From an uncultured Porphyromonadaceae bacterium (lineage in GTDB: Bacteria > Bacteroidota > Bacteroidia > Bacteroidales > Muribaculaceae), in assembly GCA_947176285.1 (NCBI GenBank), contig CAMWQF010000088.1, positions 1-9,668 on the forward strand: a stretch of DNA of 9,668 nucleotides. Reading direction: 5' to 3'. The notes beneath the pieces are model-generated. The model saw only the letters and a program-made list of their open reading frames with translations. It ran no database searches and was not told the DNA's origin. Of this stretch, positions 1-7,431 are shown in pieces (position 1 is the first letter of the stretch; each line of letters opens with the position of its first letter). Both the position numbers and the translations under genes were made by a program.

Positions 1-1434
1 TTTTACTGCAGATTCATCTTCGTCTTCAGACACCATATATTCTTTCCTCGGAGTCATAATCATGATAGCTTCAACATTATCTAAATCAATATCCTCATCC
101 TCTAAGAAAGAATAAACTACAAAGCGTATTTGGTCAGTAGCCAAATTTTTAGGTTTGTCTGCATCCCATTCAAGATAAATTTTCCCTTCTTTCTTAGCAA
201 TACGGAGATTTTTGACCGGAGCCGGAACCTCTTTTGCACTTCCATAAGCGGGAGGGATAGCAACCGTGTTTTGATGCACATAAGCCAATGAATCTGCCAC
301 TCCTTTCATATTGCCGGTCACCCAATATCCATGCCACCACACATTTCCTTTAATATTTGGAAGATCGCGGGAGAGTTTCACTTTAGTGGCAAGTTCGTTG
401 GAGTCTCCGGTCTTAGGGTCTGCATTGTTCATAGTGCGTTGCACGTCTTGACCTATGAAGACATCCACTCCCTGGCAATTATCATTCCACCAGTGGGCAA
501 GATGACGGCTTGGAGCAGCCTTAAAGTCGAGAGTCCAATAGAGCTGGGGAGCAAGATAATCCACCCAACCGTTTTTAGCCCATAGAAGCACATCAGCATA
601 AAGGCCGTCGTAGTTTTGCAAGCCATTTGAATCTGAACCTCGAGGGTCGGTTTTCTTATTTCTCCATATTCCGAAGGGACTTACTCCAAATCTTACCCAA
701 GGCTTTGTCTGCTTGATAGTGTGATTCATCTGTTCTATCAAGAGATCAACGTTATGTCTTCTCCAGTCTTCAAGTTTCATACCTTCACCAAACTTTGCAT
801 AGGAAGCATCGTCGGGGATCTTCACTCCAGCCACCGGATAAGGGTAGAAATAATCGTCGATATGAATTGCATCAACATCATATCGAGAAGTGATGTCTTT
901 CACCACTTCGCAGATGTAGTCTCTGTTTTCCTGATAAGCCGGATCAAAGAAGATTTTGCCGTCGTATTTAAAGAAACGTTCTGGATATTTCTTTGAAATA
1001 TGATCAGCAGGGAGCACTTCTTTAGGAGAAGACGTAACTCGATAAGGATTAAGCCAAGCATGCAATTCCATTCCTCGTTTGTGGGCTTCTTCAATAGCAA
1101 ACTCAAGAGGGTCCCAAAGAGGAGCCGGAGCCACGCCTCGTTTACCGGTGATCCAACTTGACCACGGCTCTATTTCACTAATATAAGCAGCATCGGCAGT
1201 AGGGCGAACCTGAAATATGACAGCGTTGCACCCGGTGCGATGGAGTTTATCAATCTGATCGGCAATATATTCCTTTAGTTGAGCACTCCCCTTCTGCTGC
1301 GTATTCATATATTGGGTCTGCCCAATGATATGAAGCCAAGCACCACGGAATTCCCGCTTGGGATTGGCTTCTTCTGCTCTTACCGAGAGCAGGAGAGACA
1401 GCAAAATAGAAGCAATTAAAAATTTGACTTTCAT
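1..1434 (-). CDS. Secreted GHL10-family glycoside hydrolase (family 10 glycosylhydrolase, DUF187), C-terminus cut off by window edge
   Basis: The frame is open for 478 codons from the ATG at 1434 to the window edge. Residues 1-20 form a signal peptide (basic start, Leu-rich core, cleavage near VRA|EE) with no lipobox Cys, so a periplasmic or exported soluble protein is expected. The GHL10 TIM-barrel follows. Visible hallmarks are FRGAWL (29-34), FQVRPTADA (74-82), AWLNPYR (126-132), the strongly conserved AIHIDDYFYP (189-198, candidate acidic residues Asp193/Asp194) and WVDYLAPQLYW (290-300). Residues from about 402 look like a fibronectin type III-like domain. The family includes E. coli DigH (YddW), which cleaves peptide-free peptidoglycan strands; a similar peptidoglycan role here is inference, and dietary or host glycans are alternatives. 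It lies 88 bp downstream of the S9 peptidase gene with a hairpin between. No clear promoter of its own was seen, so readthrough is possible. Only the extreme C-terminus should be missing. Confidence 0.88.
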   Translation of the reverse strand, partial: MKVKFLIASILLSLLLSVRAEEANPKREFRGAWLHIIGQTQYMNTQQKGSAQLKEYIADQIDKLHRTGCNAVIFQVRPTADAAYISEIEPWSSWITGKRGVAPAPLWDPLEFAIEEAHKRGMELHAWLNPYRVTSSPKEVLPADHISKKYPERFFKYDGKIFFDPAYQENRDYICEVVKDITSRYDVDAIHIDDYFYPYPVAGVKIPDDASYAKFGEGMKLEDWRRHNVDLLIEQMNHTIKQTKPWVRFGVSPFGIWRNKKTDPRGSDSNGLQNYDGLYADVLLWAKNGWVDYLAPQLYWTLDFKAAPSRHLAHWWNDNCQGVDVFIGQDVQRTMNNADPKTGDSNELATKVKLSRDLPNIKGNVWWHGYWVTGNMKGVADSLAYVHQNTVAIPPAYGSAKEVPAPVKNLRIAKKEGKIYLEWDADKPKNLATDQIRFVVYSFLEDEDIDLDNVEAIMIMTPRKEYMVSEDEDESAVK

Positions 1435-1485
1435 TATTTTTTCAACATATTATTGACACATAATCCACGAGCCTATACATATTAA

Positions 1486-1506
1486 GGACGCACGAGCCGT
1501 GCGTCC
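1486..1506. terminator. Perfect 9-bp palindrome after the S9 peptidase gene, likely hairpin terminator or intergenic repeat
   Basis: The arms GGACGCACG (1486-1494) and CGTGCGTCC (1498-1506) are exact reverse complements around a 3-nt loop. The hairpin begins 16 nt beyond the S9 peptidase stop codon. On the minus strand it is followed by TTAATAT rather than a clean U-run, so intrinsic termination would be weak. It is much more GC-rich than its surroundings, which also fits a mobile or dispersed REP-like palindrome. Confidence 0.55.
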
Positions 1507-1522
1507 CAAAAGGCATTTACAA

Positions 1523-4066
1523 TTAATCTCCGTAGATGGAATCCCACCAGGAAGGATCATCTTGCAGATGCTTTGCAAACCAAGCCATGATAGTTGCATG
1601 CCATGGTTTACGCTTGTCATGATTTGTGATGATATGATTTTCACCGTCAACCTGAACAAATTCCACATCACGCCCAAGAATGCGAAGGGCATTGAATAGT
1701 TGAATGCTCTCCCCTATCGGCACGTTGGTGTCAACAGAGCCATGAAGCAGGAGCAGTGGAGTATGTATTTTATCAGCATTGAAAAGCGCACCATGCTTTG
1801 TGAAGAGATCCGGATTGTTCCAAGGATAAGATTCCGGGGCAGCAACGGTATTATATGAATATCCCCAGTTGCCTTCACCCCAGTAGGAAGTCACGTTTGA
1901 AATACCGGCATGCGAAGCAGCTGCTGCAAAAATATCAGTCTTGGTCTGAAGATATTCGGTCATGAATCCGCCATAGCTTGCACCAAGACAACCGATCTTC
2001 TTTTCATTAACGAAATCATGAGTATGACAATATTCCTTGACTCCTTCTATGATATCATCGGCAGTATATTCGCCCCAAGCATTAGCGTGACGCGCGGAAA
2101 ATTCCTGACCATATCCATATGCTCCGGAAGGATTTATCACAAGCGCTACATATCCTCTCGATGCAAATATCTGCGGATCATATACGCTCATATATCTCTG
2201 ACTGGGAGAGCATCCTCCATAATAATATACGATAAGTGGATATTTTTTATCAGGATCAAAGTCCGGAGGAAGCACCTGCATGCAGTCGATGAGCGTACCA
2301 TCAGAAGCCTTAAAACTCCATGAAGAAGCCTCTCCAGGCTGCATATCAGGATAATCGCGAGAATAAGGATCGTCAACAACTTTCAGTTTGCCCGACTTCA
2401 GATCAAGCAATTCGCATTTGCCGGCATAATGATAATCCGAACCTACTGCCGACATCCATTTGTTTTCGTCCACGCCAATTGAGAATCCGGATATGTATGG
2501 CATATCGAAGTCTAGTTTAGAAATACTTCCGGATTTAGGATCAAGTTTGTAAACATTGAGAGTGAAACCGGCAGAAGCACTGAAATATATCTGACCATCA
2601 GCACAGTTCCAGATTGGATTGCTTTCAAGAGAGGGATCAAAATCGCGAGTAACAGGACGTATTGATTTATCCGCTATGGTCATGATAAAGCCTTGCACAT
2701 CATAGTCATTGCTATATTTATGTCCGCCATTGTTCTTCCCGATACCGCCAAAAGCCTCCGGACCTCCAGTAAAGAAGAGTTGCTTGCCATCAGGCGAATA
2801 AGTACAAGATCGAATATATGGATCACTCTTCACCAGAGTATCAGTGGCAAGTGTTTTCAGGTCAAGTTCTACAATATCGTTGAAATAGAACGGGAACACG
2901 TCCATCTTCTCAGTCTGAGAACCATAAACCAATTTTTGTGAATCCGGAGAAATATCATAGACAGACGTAGTGTTTCCTCCATAAGTAAGAGGTTGTCTTA
3001 TGCCTGTCTTAAGGTCATATTTCTCAATGTAATATCTATTACGGTGACCTGATAGACGATCATCCGGGTCCCTAAGGCGTTTGACAGGACCTGAATCCTT
3101 CGGACCTTCCACCAGAGTATACAGGATGAGAAAACTGCAATCCGGACTTACAGTGAAACTATCCTCAGGCAGTTCAGACGCCATCAGAGTCTGCTTCTGT
3201 GTGGAAGCGTCGAGTGCATACAAAGAATATGTTTTGTCGGTCTTTACAGCGTACGCAAGCACACTACCCTTTGGCAACCAGAAGGCACCTCTCGGAAGGG
3301 AGGCATTCAAAGTTTTCCCGGAGGCGCATTCACGTAGTTCCGACCAATAGCGGCGATTTTTTTCCCCATACATTGTGGAGTATGAAAGAATCATATATTT
3401 CCCATCGGGAGAAATAGATGCACCACTCACCCTTGTGCCTAATGCAGACTCATCAACACGGAAACGAGTCGTGGTAGCCGGACCGGCAGCAATCGTCACG
3501 CTTTCAAAGCCCTCGTCAGGTTCGAATTCAAGTTCTATTTCAGGAGCAGCCGGATCGTCAGGGAAAGATATGAATGAGATAAAGAGTTCGGCTGTCTCTG
3601 CCGGTTCAAGTGTAATATTGGTCTTATCCCAAGAAGGAATGGAATCAGACTGACTTATCGTGAGCAAACTTCCATAGCCATCTGAAAGCTCAGCCATTAC
3701 GTTTGATTTAATACGCAGCGTACCTTTTACAAATCTATCCGGACGCATACGAGTGGCAAGCGTGCGCAAAACGGGTCCATTTTCCGACTTAGGAAAATGA
3801 ATGGCGAAAGCAGTATCAGTCTTCACCTCCGTCCAGTCGGCTGATGGTTTGTAAAGTTTTCGATTTACAGTCTTCAACAGCTTATCGTTGGAGAAAGCAT
3901 TCTTAGCAGCCAGCACAGAGTCTGCGGGCGCAACAGGAATCTGAAGGCTGACTTCAGGCGATACTTTGAAAGCATCAAACTTCAAAGACGCGTTATCGCC
4001 CCTCACTCCTAAGAATGAGAAGGCGACAGCCGACGCGGCAAAAGCCGCTGCCAATTTATTGATCAT
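1523..4066 (-). CDS. Secreted S9 family serine peptidase (prolyl oligopeptidase / dipeptidyl peptidase IV type)
   Basis: The product is 847 aa with an N-terminal signal peptide (about residues 1-23, MINKLAAAFA...VRG). Roughly residues 200-580 contain repeated SPDGKYMI/SPDSQKLV/SPDGKQLF-type motifs of a WD40-like (PD40) beta-propeller. The C-terminal alpha/beta hydrolase domain begins near 590, with YYYGG (614-618, oxyanion region), the nucleophile elbow GASYGGF with Ser697, Asp779 in HGSVDTNVP and His811 in DGENHI. The full catalytic triad is therefore present, and the length is normal for the family. Such enzymes trim peptides, often after proline, in the periplasm or at the surface; the exact specificity cannot be read from sequence. 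The start codon lies 3 bp after the stop of the FKBP lipoprotein gene, so the two are very probably co-transcribed and translationally linked. No frameshift or missing motif was seen. Confidence 0.95.
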   Translation of the reverse strand: MINKLAAAFAASAVAFSFLGVRGDNASLKFDAFKVSPEVSLQIPVAPADSVLAAKNAFSNDKLLKTVNRKLYKPSADWTEVKTDTAFAIHFPKSENGPVLRTLATRMRPDRFVKGTLRIKSNVMAELSDGYGSLLTISQSDSIPSWDKTNITLEPAETAELFISFISFPDDPAAPEIELEFEPDEGFESVTIAAGPATTTRFRVDESALGTRVSGASISPDGKYMILSYSTMYGEKNRRYWSELRECASGKTLNASLPRGAFWLPKGSVLAYAVKTDKTYSLYALDASTQKQTLMASELPEDSFTVSPDCSFLILYTLVEGPKDSGPVKRLRDPDDRLSGHRNRYYIEKYDLKTGIRQPLTYGGNTTSVYDISPDSQKLVYGSQTEKMDVFPFYFNDIVELDLKTLATDTLVKSDPYIRSCTYSPDGKQLFFTGGPEAFGGIGKNNGGHKYSNDYDVQGFIMTIADKSIRPVTRDFDPSLESNPIWNCADGQIYFSASAGFTLNVYKLDPKSGSISKLDFDMPYISGFSIGVDENKWMSAVGSDYHYAGKCELLDLKSGKLKVVDDPYSRDYPDMQPGEASSWSFKASDGTLIDCMQVLPPDFDPDKKYPLIVYYYGGCSPSQRYMSVYDPQIFASRGYVALVINPSGAYGYGQEFSARHANAWGEYTADDIIEGVKEYCHTHDFVNEKKIGCLGASYGGFMTEYLQTKTDIFAAAASHAGISNVTSYWGEGNWGYSYNTVAAPESYPWNNPDLFTKHGALFNADKIHTPLLLLHGSVDTNVPIGESIQLFNALRILGRDVEFVQVDGENHIITNHDKRKPWHATIMAWFAKHLQDDPSWWDSIYGD

Positions 4067-4069
4067 AGA

Positions 4070-4624
4070 TTATTTTCCGGGTACTTCATAGGCCTTTATA
4101 GCCTTAAGTTTTATATTGAACACAAGAGTCGAATAGGGCATAATGCTTGAGCTTGATGCACCATAGCCGGCGTTTTGCGGAATGACACAAGTGACGGAGT
4201 CACCTACATGCATATTGGTGAGCATGGTCCAGAATCCCACGATGAGTGAAGACGGAGTGAAGGTTCTGACACTGTCAACTTCACTATAACTTGAGTCAAA
4301 GGCAACTCCATTATAGTAAGAACCCTTGTAGACTACATCTACGGTGGAATTATCCATCGGCTTTAGATTCTTCATGGTCAGGGTAGTATCATTGTGCCAC
4401 TGAGCAAGAATGCTGACACTTGGAGCCCAGACCGGAGTGATCTTTGTGAACACTTTTTTATTATCAACACCAATGGTATCCTCCATTCTAATAAAATAAG
4501 ACTCATTCTCATTCTTCCATGCATTATAGTCGTATTTACTGTCGTTATCTCCGAGGCACGAAGATAGCCAAGGAGCAATCAGAAGTGCAAGCAATGCATG
4601 AAGAATATATTTCCTTATATTCAT
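4070..4624 (-). CDS. FKBP-type peptidyl-prolyl cis-trans isomerase, lipoprotein
   Basis: The product is 184 aa. Residues 1-23 form a lipoprotein signal (hydrophobic core, then LSSC; lipidated Cys23), so the protein should be membrane-anchored in the envelope. Residues 24-90 are a divergent N-terminal segment. The FKBP fold spans about 93-176: VDVVYKG with Tyr99, VAFDSSY with Phe109/Asp110, LIVGFW (127-132), GYG with Tyr154, and IMPYSTLVFNIKLKAI (161-176). These match most of the FKBP12 active-site positions. The central Trp of the usual VIxGW motif appears to be Phe131, with a Trp one position later, so activity may be altered. It probably catalyses prolyl isomerisation or acts as a chaperone for exported proteins. 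It sits 40 bp after lemA and 3 bp before the S9 peptidase gene, which suggests a shared envelope-protein folding or turnover role (inference). Confidence 0.88.
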   Translation of the reverse strand: MNIRKYILHALLALLIAPWLSSCLGDNDSKYDYNAWKNENESYFIRMEDTIGVDNKKVFTKITPVWAPSVSILAQWHNDTTLTMKNLKPMDNSTVDVVYKGSYYNGVAFDSSYSEVDSVRTFTPSSLIVGFWTMLTNMHVGDSVTCVIPQNAGYGASSSSIMPYSTLVFNIKLKAIKAYEVPGK

Positions 4625-4664
4625 TTAGATTTATTTATCAGATTATCAAATAGTCGTGGATAAA

Positions 4665-5264
4665 TCAGAATTCCACCTTTGGAGCTTTATTAGCGCCAGC
4701 CTCAGCCTTGAACTGCTCTTTCTCTTTGAAACCGAACCATCCTGCATAGATAGTGGTAGGGAATTTCTTGATAGCAGTGTTATATTCCTTAACTGCCTGA
4801 GTGTAGCGTTCACGTTCTGTAGAGATGCGATTTTCAGTTCCTTCAAGTTGGACCTGCAGATCCATAAAATTCTGATTTGCTTTCAGATCAGGGTAAGCCT
4901 CCTTCACTGCATTCACATATATATCAAGAGCGCCTTTAAGCTTGCTCTGAGCTTCCTGATATGCCTGGATGTTTTGCTGAGGGTTTTCTATTGCTTCTGC
5001 AGCATTGTAAGCTTCAGTCAAACCACTGCGCGCCTGAGTCACTTTGATGAAAGTTTCGCTTTCGTGCTCCGAATATCCTTTGACTGTGTTCACAAGATTT
5101 GGGATAAGGTCGGCACGGCGTTGATATTGGTTTTCAACTTGCGCCCAAGCCTGATCTACGCTCTGCTCTTTTTCTACGAGAGAGTTGTAGTTGCAACTGG
5201 AGAGAGACGACATTGCTAATATGCCGACAATTGCAAGTGCTATTTTGGTGATGAATTTTTTCAT
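4665..5264 (-). CDS. lemA: LemA family lipoprotein
   Basis: The product is 199 aa, the usual size for LemA. Residues 1-24 form a lipoprotein signal ending in SLSSC (lipidated Cys24). The LemA domain follows: VDQAWAQVENQYQRRADLIPNLVNTVKGY (about 36-64), long helical segments with heptad-like spacing, then VKEYNTAIKKFPTTIYAGWFGFKEKEQF (about 158-185) and a terminal KAPKVEF. LemA proteins are mostly helical envelope proteins of poorly defined function. They are often paired with a TPM-domain gene, but none is adjacent here; the neighbours are an FKBP lipoprotein and an S9 peptidase. The gene follows glyQS by 95 bp across a hairpin and a 9-bp tandem repeat. No convincing TAnnTTTG promoter was found in that gap, so its promoter is unclear. 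Confidence 0.95.
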   Translation of the reverse strand: MKKFITKIALAIVGILAMSSLSSCNYNSLVEKEQSVDQAWAQVENQYQRRADLIPNLVNTVKGYSEHESETFIKVTQARSGLTEAYNAAEAIENPQQNIQAYQEAQSKLKGALDIYVNAVKEAYPDLKANQNFMDLQVQLEGTENRISTERERYTQAVKEYNTAIKKFPTTIYAGWFGFKEKEQFKAEAGANKAPKVEF

Positions 5265-5270
5265 ATATTT

Positions 5271-5315
5271 AGTCTAATTGGTCATATTAGTCTAATTAGT
5301 CTAATTAGTCTAATT
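5271..5315. repeat. Five-copy 9-bp tandem repeat (AGTCTAATT) upstream of lemA
   Basis: Units begin at 5271, 5280, 5289, 5298 and 5307. Copies 1 and 3-5 are exactly AGTCTAATT and copy 2 is degenerate (GGTCATATT). The array ends 6 bp before the lemA start codon on the minus strand, so it forms the immediate 5' leader of lemA. Such arrays can change copy number by slippage. An effect on lemA expression is possible but not shown. Confidence 0.9.
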
Positions 5316-5317
5316 AG

Positions 5318-5344
5318 CCCAATAAGCCTATTTGGCTTATTGGG
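5318..5344 (-). terminator. Hairpin downstream of glyQS, likely transcription terminator
   Basis: The arms CCCAATAAGCC (5318-5328) and GGCTTATTGGG (5334-5344) are a perfect 11-bp inverted repeat around a 5-nt loop, starting 15 nt after the glyQS stop. On the minus strand it is followed by A/T-rich repeat sequence but not a U-tract, so it may be a partial terminator or an mRNA-stabilising hairpin. It sits exactly between the glyQS and lemA transcripts. Confidence 0.6.
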
Positions 5345-5359
5345 AAATTTTCAATCTAA

Positions 5360-6904
5360 TCAGAGGAGTTTTTTGAGAAGTGAGTTGAGGGATACTTTTT
5401 CGGCGAGGATCTTCTCGAGGTCTTCGACATTCACACGCTCCTGCTCCATTGAGTCGCGATGACGGAGGGTCACTGTATTGTCCTCAAGAGTCTGATGGTC
5501 AACAGTGATGCAGAAAGGAGTGCCAATTGCATCCTGACGACGATAACGCTTGCCGATAGAGTCTTTTTCATCTACTTGACAAGTGAAGTCGAAACGAAGT
5601 TTATGCTGTATTTCACGAGCCTTTTCAGGAAGACCATCTTTCTTCACCAAGGGAAGGACAGCACACTTCACCGGAGCGAGGGCTGCGGGGAAATGCAGCA
5701 CTACGCGACGATCACCATTGCCAAGGTCTTGATCTTCATAACAGCTGCAGAATACGCTGAGGAACATACGGTCGACACCTATTGAAGTCTCAATTACGTA
5801 AGGCACATAACTTTGGTTGAGTTCCGGGTCGAAATATTGTATCTTCTTGCCTGAGAATTTCTCATGCTGGCTAAGGTCGAAGTTAGTGCGTGAATGGATA
5901 CCTTCCACTTCCTTGAAACCGAAAGGCATCTCAAATTCTATGTCGGTGGCAGCATTTGCATAATGAGCCAATTTTTCATGGTCATGGTAGCGGTATTTTG
6001 CATCACCGAGGCCAAGAGCCTTATGCCATTTCAATCTGGTGGCACGCCAATAGTCGAACCATTTCATTTCCTCACCTGGACGCACGAAGAACTGCATTTC
6101 CATCTGCTCAAATTCACGCATACGGAATATGAATTGGCGAGCAACAATCTCATTGCGGAATGCCTTTCCGATCTGTGCAATACCGAAAGGAATGCGCATG
6201 CGACCGGTCTTCTGCACGTTGAGATAGTTCACGAATATACCTTGAGCAGTCTCAGGACGAAGATATACATCCATAGCGCCGTCTGCAGTGGAACCCATTT
6301 CAGTCTTGAACATAAGGTTGAACTGACGCACGTCGGTCCAGTTTTTAGTGCCACTGATAGGATCTACAATTTCATAGTCAAGGATAATCTGCTTGAGTTC
6401 ATTGAGATCATTGGCGTTCATAGCATCAGAGAAACGCTGGTGGAGTTCATCGCGTTTCTTCTGGTGTTCGAGAACTCGAGCGTTTGTAGCACGGAACTGA
6501 GCCTCGTCGAAAGCATCGCCGAAACGCTTTGCAGCCTTAGCCACTTCCTTATTTATCTTGTCGTCGATCTTTGCAATTTCATCTTCAATGAGCACATCGG
6601 CACGGTAGCGCTTTTTTGAGTCGCGGTTGTCGATAAGAGGATCATTGAAAGCGTCGACGTGGCCTGAAGCTTTCCAGATAGTCGGGTGCATGAATATGGC
6701 GGAGTCAATTCCGACAATATTGTCATGGAGCATGGTCATAGCCTCCCACCAATAGCGTTTGATGTTGTTTTTCAGTTCTACGCCATTCTGACCATAGTCA
6801 TACACAGCACTAAGTCCGTCGTAGATTTCAGATGACTGGAATACAAATCCATATTCCTTGGCATGAGCCACAATTGTCTTGAATACATCTTCCTGTTTTG
6901 CCAT
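5360..6904 (-). CDS. glyQS: Glycyl-tRNA synthetase, single-chain (alpha2 dimer) type
   Basis: The product is 514 aa and charges tRNA-Gly with glycine in the cytoplasm. It is a class II synthetase of the eukaryote/archaea/Bacteroidetes-like homodimeric type, not the split alpha/beta form. Visible features are SSEIYDGLSAVYDYGQNGVELKNNIK (24-49, motif 1 region), LRPETAQGIF (215-224, conserved substrate-binding segment), motif 2 FRNEI...RMREFEQMEMQFF (249-273) and motif 3 GVDRMFL (376-382). The C-terminal anticodon-binding domain spans about 400-500 (FPAALAPVKCAVLPL). A charged insertion of about 100 residues (90-190) follows motif 1, as in this family. The gene is complete. It is likely transcribed alone, from the intergenic region at 6905-7015 to the hairpin just past its stop. 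Its leader contains an 8-bp tandem repeat. Confidence 0.97.
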   Translation of the reverse strand: MAKQEDVFKTIVAHAKEYGFVFQSSEIYDGLSAVYDYGQNGVELKNNIKRYWWEAMTMLHDNIVGIDSAIFMHPTIWKASGHVDAFNDPLIDNRDSKKRYRADVLIEDEIAKIDDKINKEVAKAAKRFGDAFDEAQFRATNARVLEHQKKRDELHQRFSDAMNANDLNELKQIILDYEIVDPISGTKNWTDVRQFNLMFKTEMGSTADGAMDVYLRPETAQGIFVNYLNVQKTGRMRIPFGIAQIGKAFRNEIVARQFIFRMREFEQMEMQFFVRPGEEMKWFDYWRATRLKWHKALGLGDAKYRYHDHEKLAHYANAATDIEFEMPFGFKEVEGIHSRTNFDLSQHEKFSGKKIQYFDPELNQSYVPYVIETSIGVDRMFLSVFCSCYEDQDLGNGDRRVVLHFPAALAPVKCAVLPLVKKDGLPEKAREIQHKLRFDFTCQVDEKDSIGKRYRRQDAIGTPFCITVDHQTLEDNTVTLRHRDSMEQERVNVEDLEKILAEKVSLNSLLKKLL

Positions 6905-6918
6905 ATTCTTGTATAATT

Positions 6919-6958
6919 GTTTAAGCGTTTAATCGTTTAAGGGTTTAAGCGTTTAATA
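6919..6958. repeat. Five-copy 8-bp tandem repeat (GTTTAAGC type) in the glyQS leader
   Basis: Units begin at 6919, 6927, 6935, 6943 and 6951, each GTTTAA followed by two variable bases (GC, TC, GG, GC, TA). The array ends 14 bp before the glyQS start on the minus strand, within the expected 5' untranslated leader. The period is 8 bp, so copy changes would alter leader length without affecting coding sequence. Confidence 0.9.
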
Positions 6959-7006
6959 AACTTTTCATGCTTTCCAATCTTTCTTAACCAAAATAGATTG
7001 AAGTTG

Positions 7007-7014
7007 CAAATTTA
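7007..7014 (-). promoter_or_regulatory. Possible glyQS promoter -7 element (TAnnTTTG on the minus strand)
   Basis: The minus strand reads TAAATTTG, matching the Bacteroidetes -7 consensus TAnnTTTG. It lies about 100 bp before the glyQS start and upstream of the 8-bp repeats. A TTTG is present only about 12 nt further upstream instead of the usual 19-21, so the -33 element is poor and the call is tentative. Confidence 0.4.
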
Positions 7015-7020
7015 ATCATT

Positions 7021-7306
7021 TTTTTTCAAACTTTTGACGAATTAACAGTTTTTTTATTTTTTCGTTATATCTATTCTCCAGACTTCATTGACAATCTACC
7101 ATACAAGCGTTCTGAAGCACCGGAATGGGCGAATCCTCAAATTTGATTAAAAATAAGGATAAAAAATGTAAAAATATACATTTTAGTTAATTTTAGTATA
7201 AATTACTAATAATCAATTATTTACAAATGGGGGGGGTAATTTAAATCCATAATTTGGAAAACATAAGTGTTAAAATTTCATATAATGACATCAAAAAAGT
7301 CAGAGT
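7021..7306. other. AT-rich intergenic spacer between divergent transcripts
   Basis: No convincing gene was seen. The stretch is very AT-rich except for a GC-richer islet at about 7075-7146. That islet reads on the plus strand as an open tail (PDFIDNLPYKRSEAPEWANPQI, 7078-7143) ending at TGA 7144-7146 but has no start codon upstream, so it may be a gene remnant or chance. A run of eight G occupies 7229-7236. No tRNA, riboswitch or mobile-element ends were recognised. Confidence 0.6.
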
Positions 7307-7342
7307 TTTGTTGCAAATTCAAACAAAAAATTATTATCTTTG
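7307..7342 (+). promoter_or_regulatory. Bacteroidetes-type promoter for the OmpA/DUF3575/DUF5119 genes
   Basis: The -7 element TATCTTTG (7335-7342) matches TAnnTTTG exactly. A TTTG/TTG -33 element lies at 7307-7313, and TTG at 7311-7313 leaves a spacer of 21 nt, the expected range. Transcription would start near 7348-7350, giving a leader of about 150-160 nt before the first secreted protein. The 7-bp inverted pair TTGCAAA (7311-7317) / TTTGCAA (7339-7345) overlaps both boxes and could be an operator, or only reflect the promoter motifs. Confidence 0.75.
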
Positions 7343-7350
7343 CAATTTAA

Positions 7351-7431
7351 ATGGAGGTCTCCCCACACGAGACTTACACCTATTTATTAACCAACAAACA
7401 GCCCGGAGCAATCGGGTATCATGAAAATTAG
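7351..7431 (+). CDS. Possible 26-aa leader peptide ORF
   Basis: An ATG at 7351 opens 26 codons (MEVSPHETYTYLLTNKQPGAIGYHEN) ending at TAG 7429-7431. It begins only 9 nt after the -7 box, so it would be nearly leaderless, and no ribosome site was seen. It overlaps two small hairpins. It resembles no attenuation peptide I recognise, with no run of a single amino acid. It could equally be an untranslated structured leader. Confidence 0.25.
   Translation: MEVSPHETYTYLLTNKQPGAIGYHEN

Noticed and set aside
4656..5219. A 187-codon open frame on the plus strand opposite lemA
   Set aside because: It is a complement shadow of lemA. The Phe/Leu/Ser-rich translation follows from the Glu/Lys/Ala-rich LemA codons.
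5894..6619. A 241-codon open frame on the plus strand inside glyQS
   Set aside because: It lies wholly antisense to a complete, motif-verified glycyl-tRNA synthetase and its translation has no recognisable domain; open antisense frames are expected from its codon use.
7311..7345. Inverted pair TTGCAAA/TTTGCAA around the promoter as an invertible (phase-variable) promoter
   Set aside because: The arms are only 7 bp, the spacing is only 21 bp, and both arms coincide with promoter boxes. No recombinase gene is in the window.
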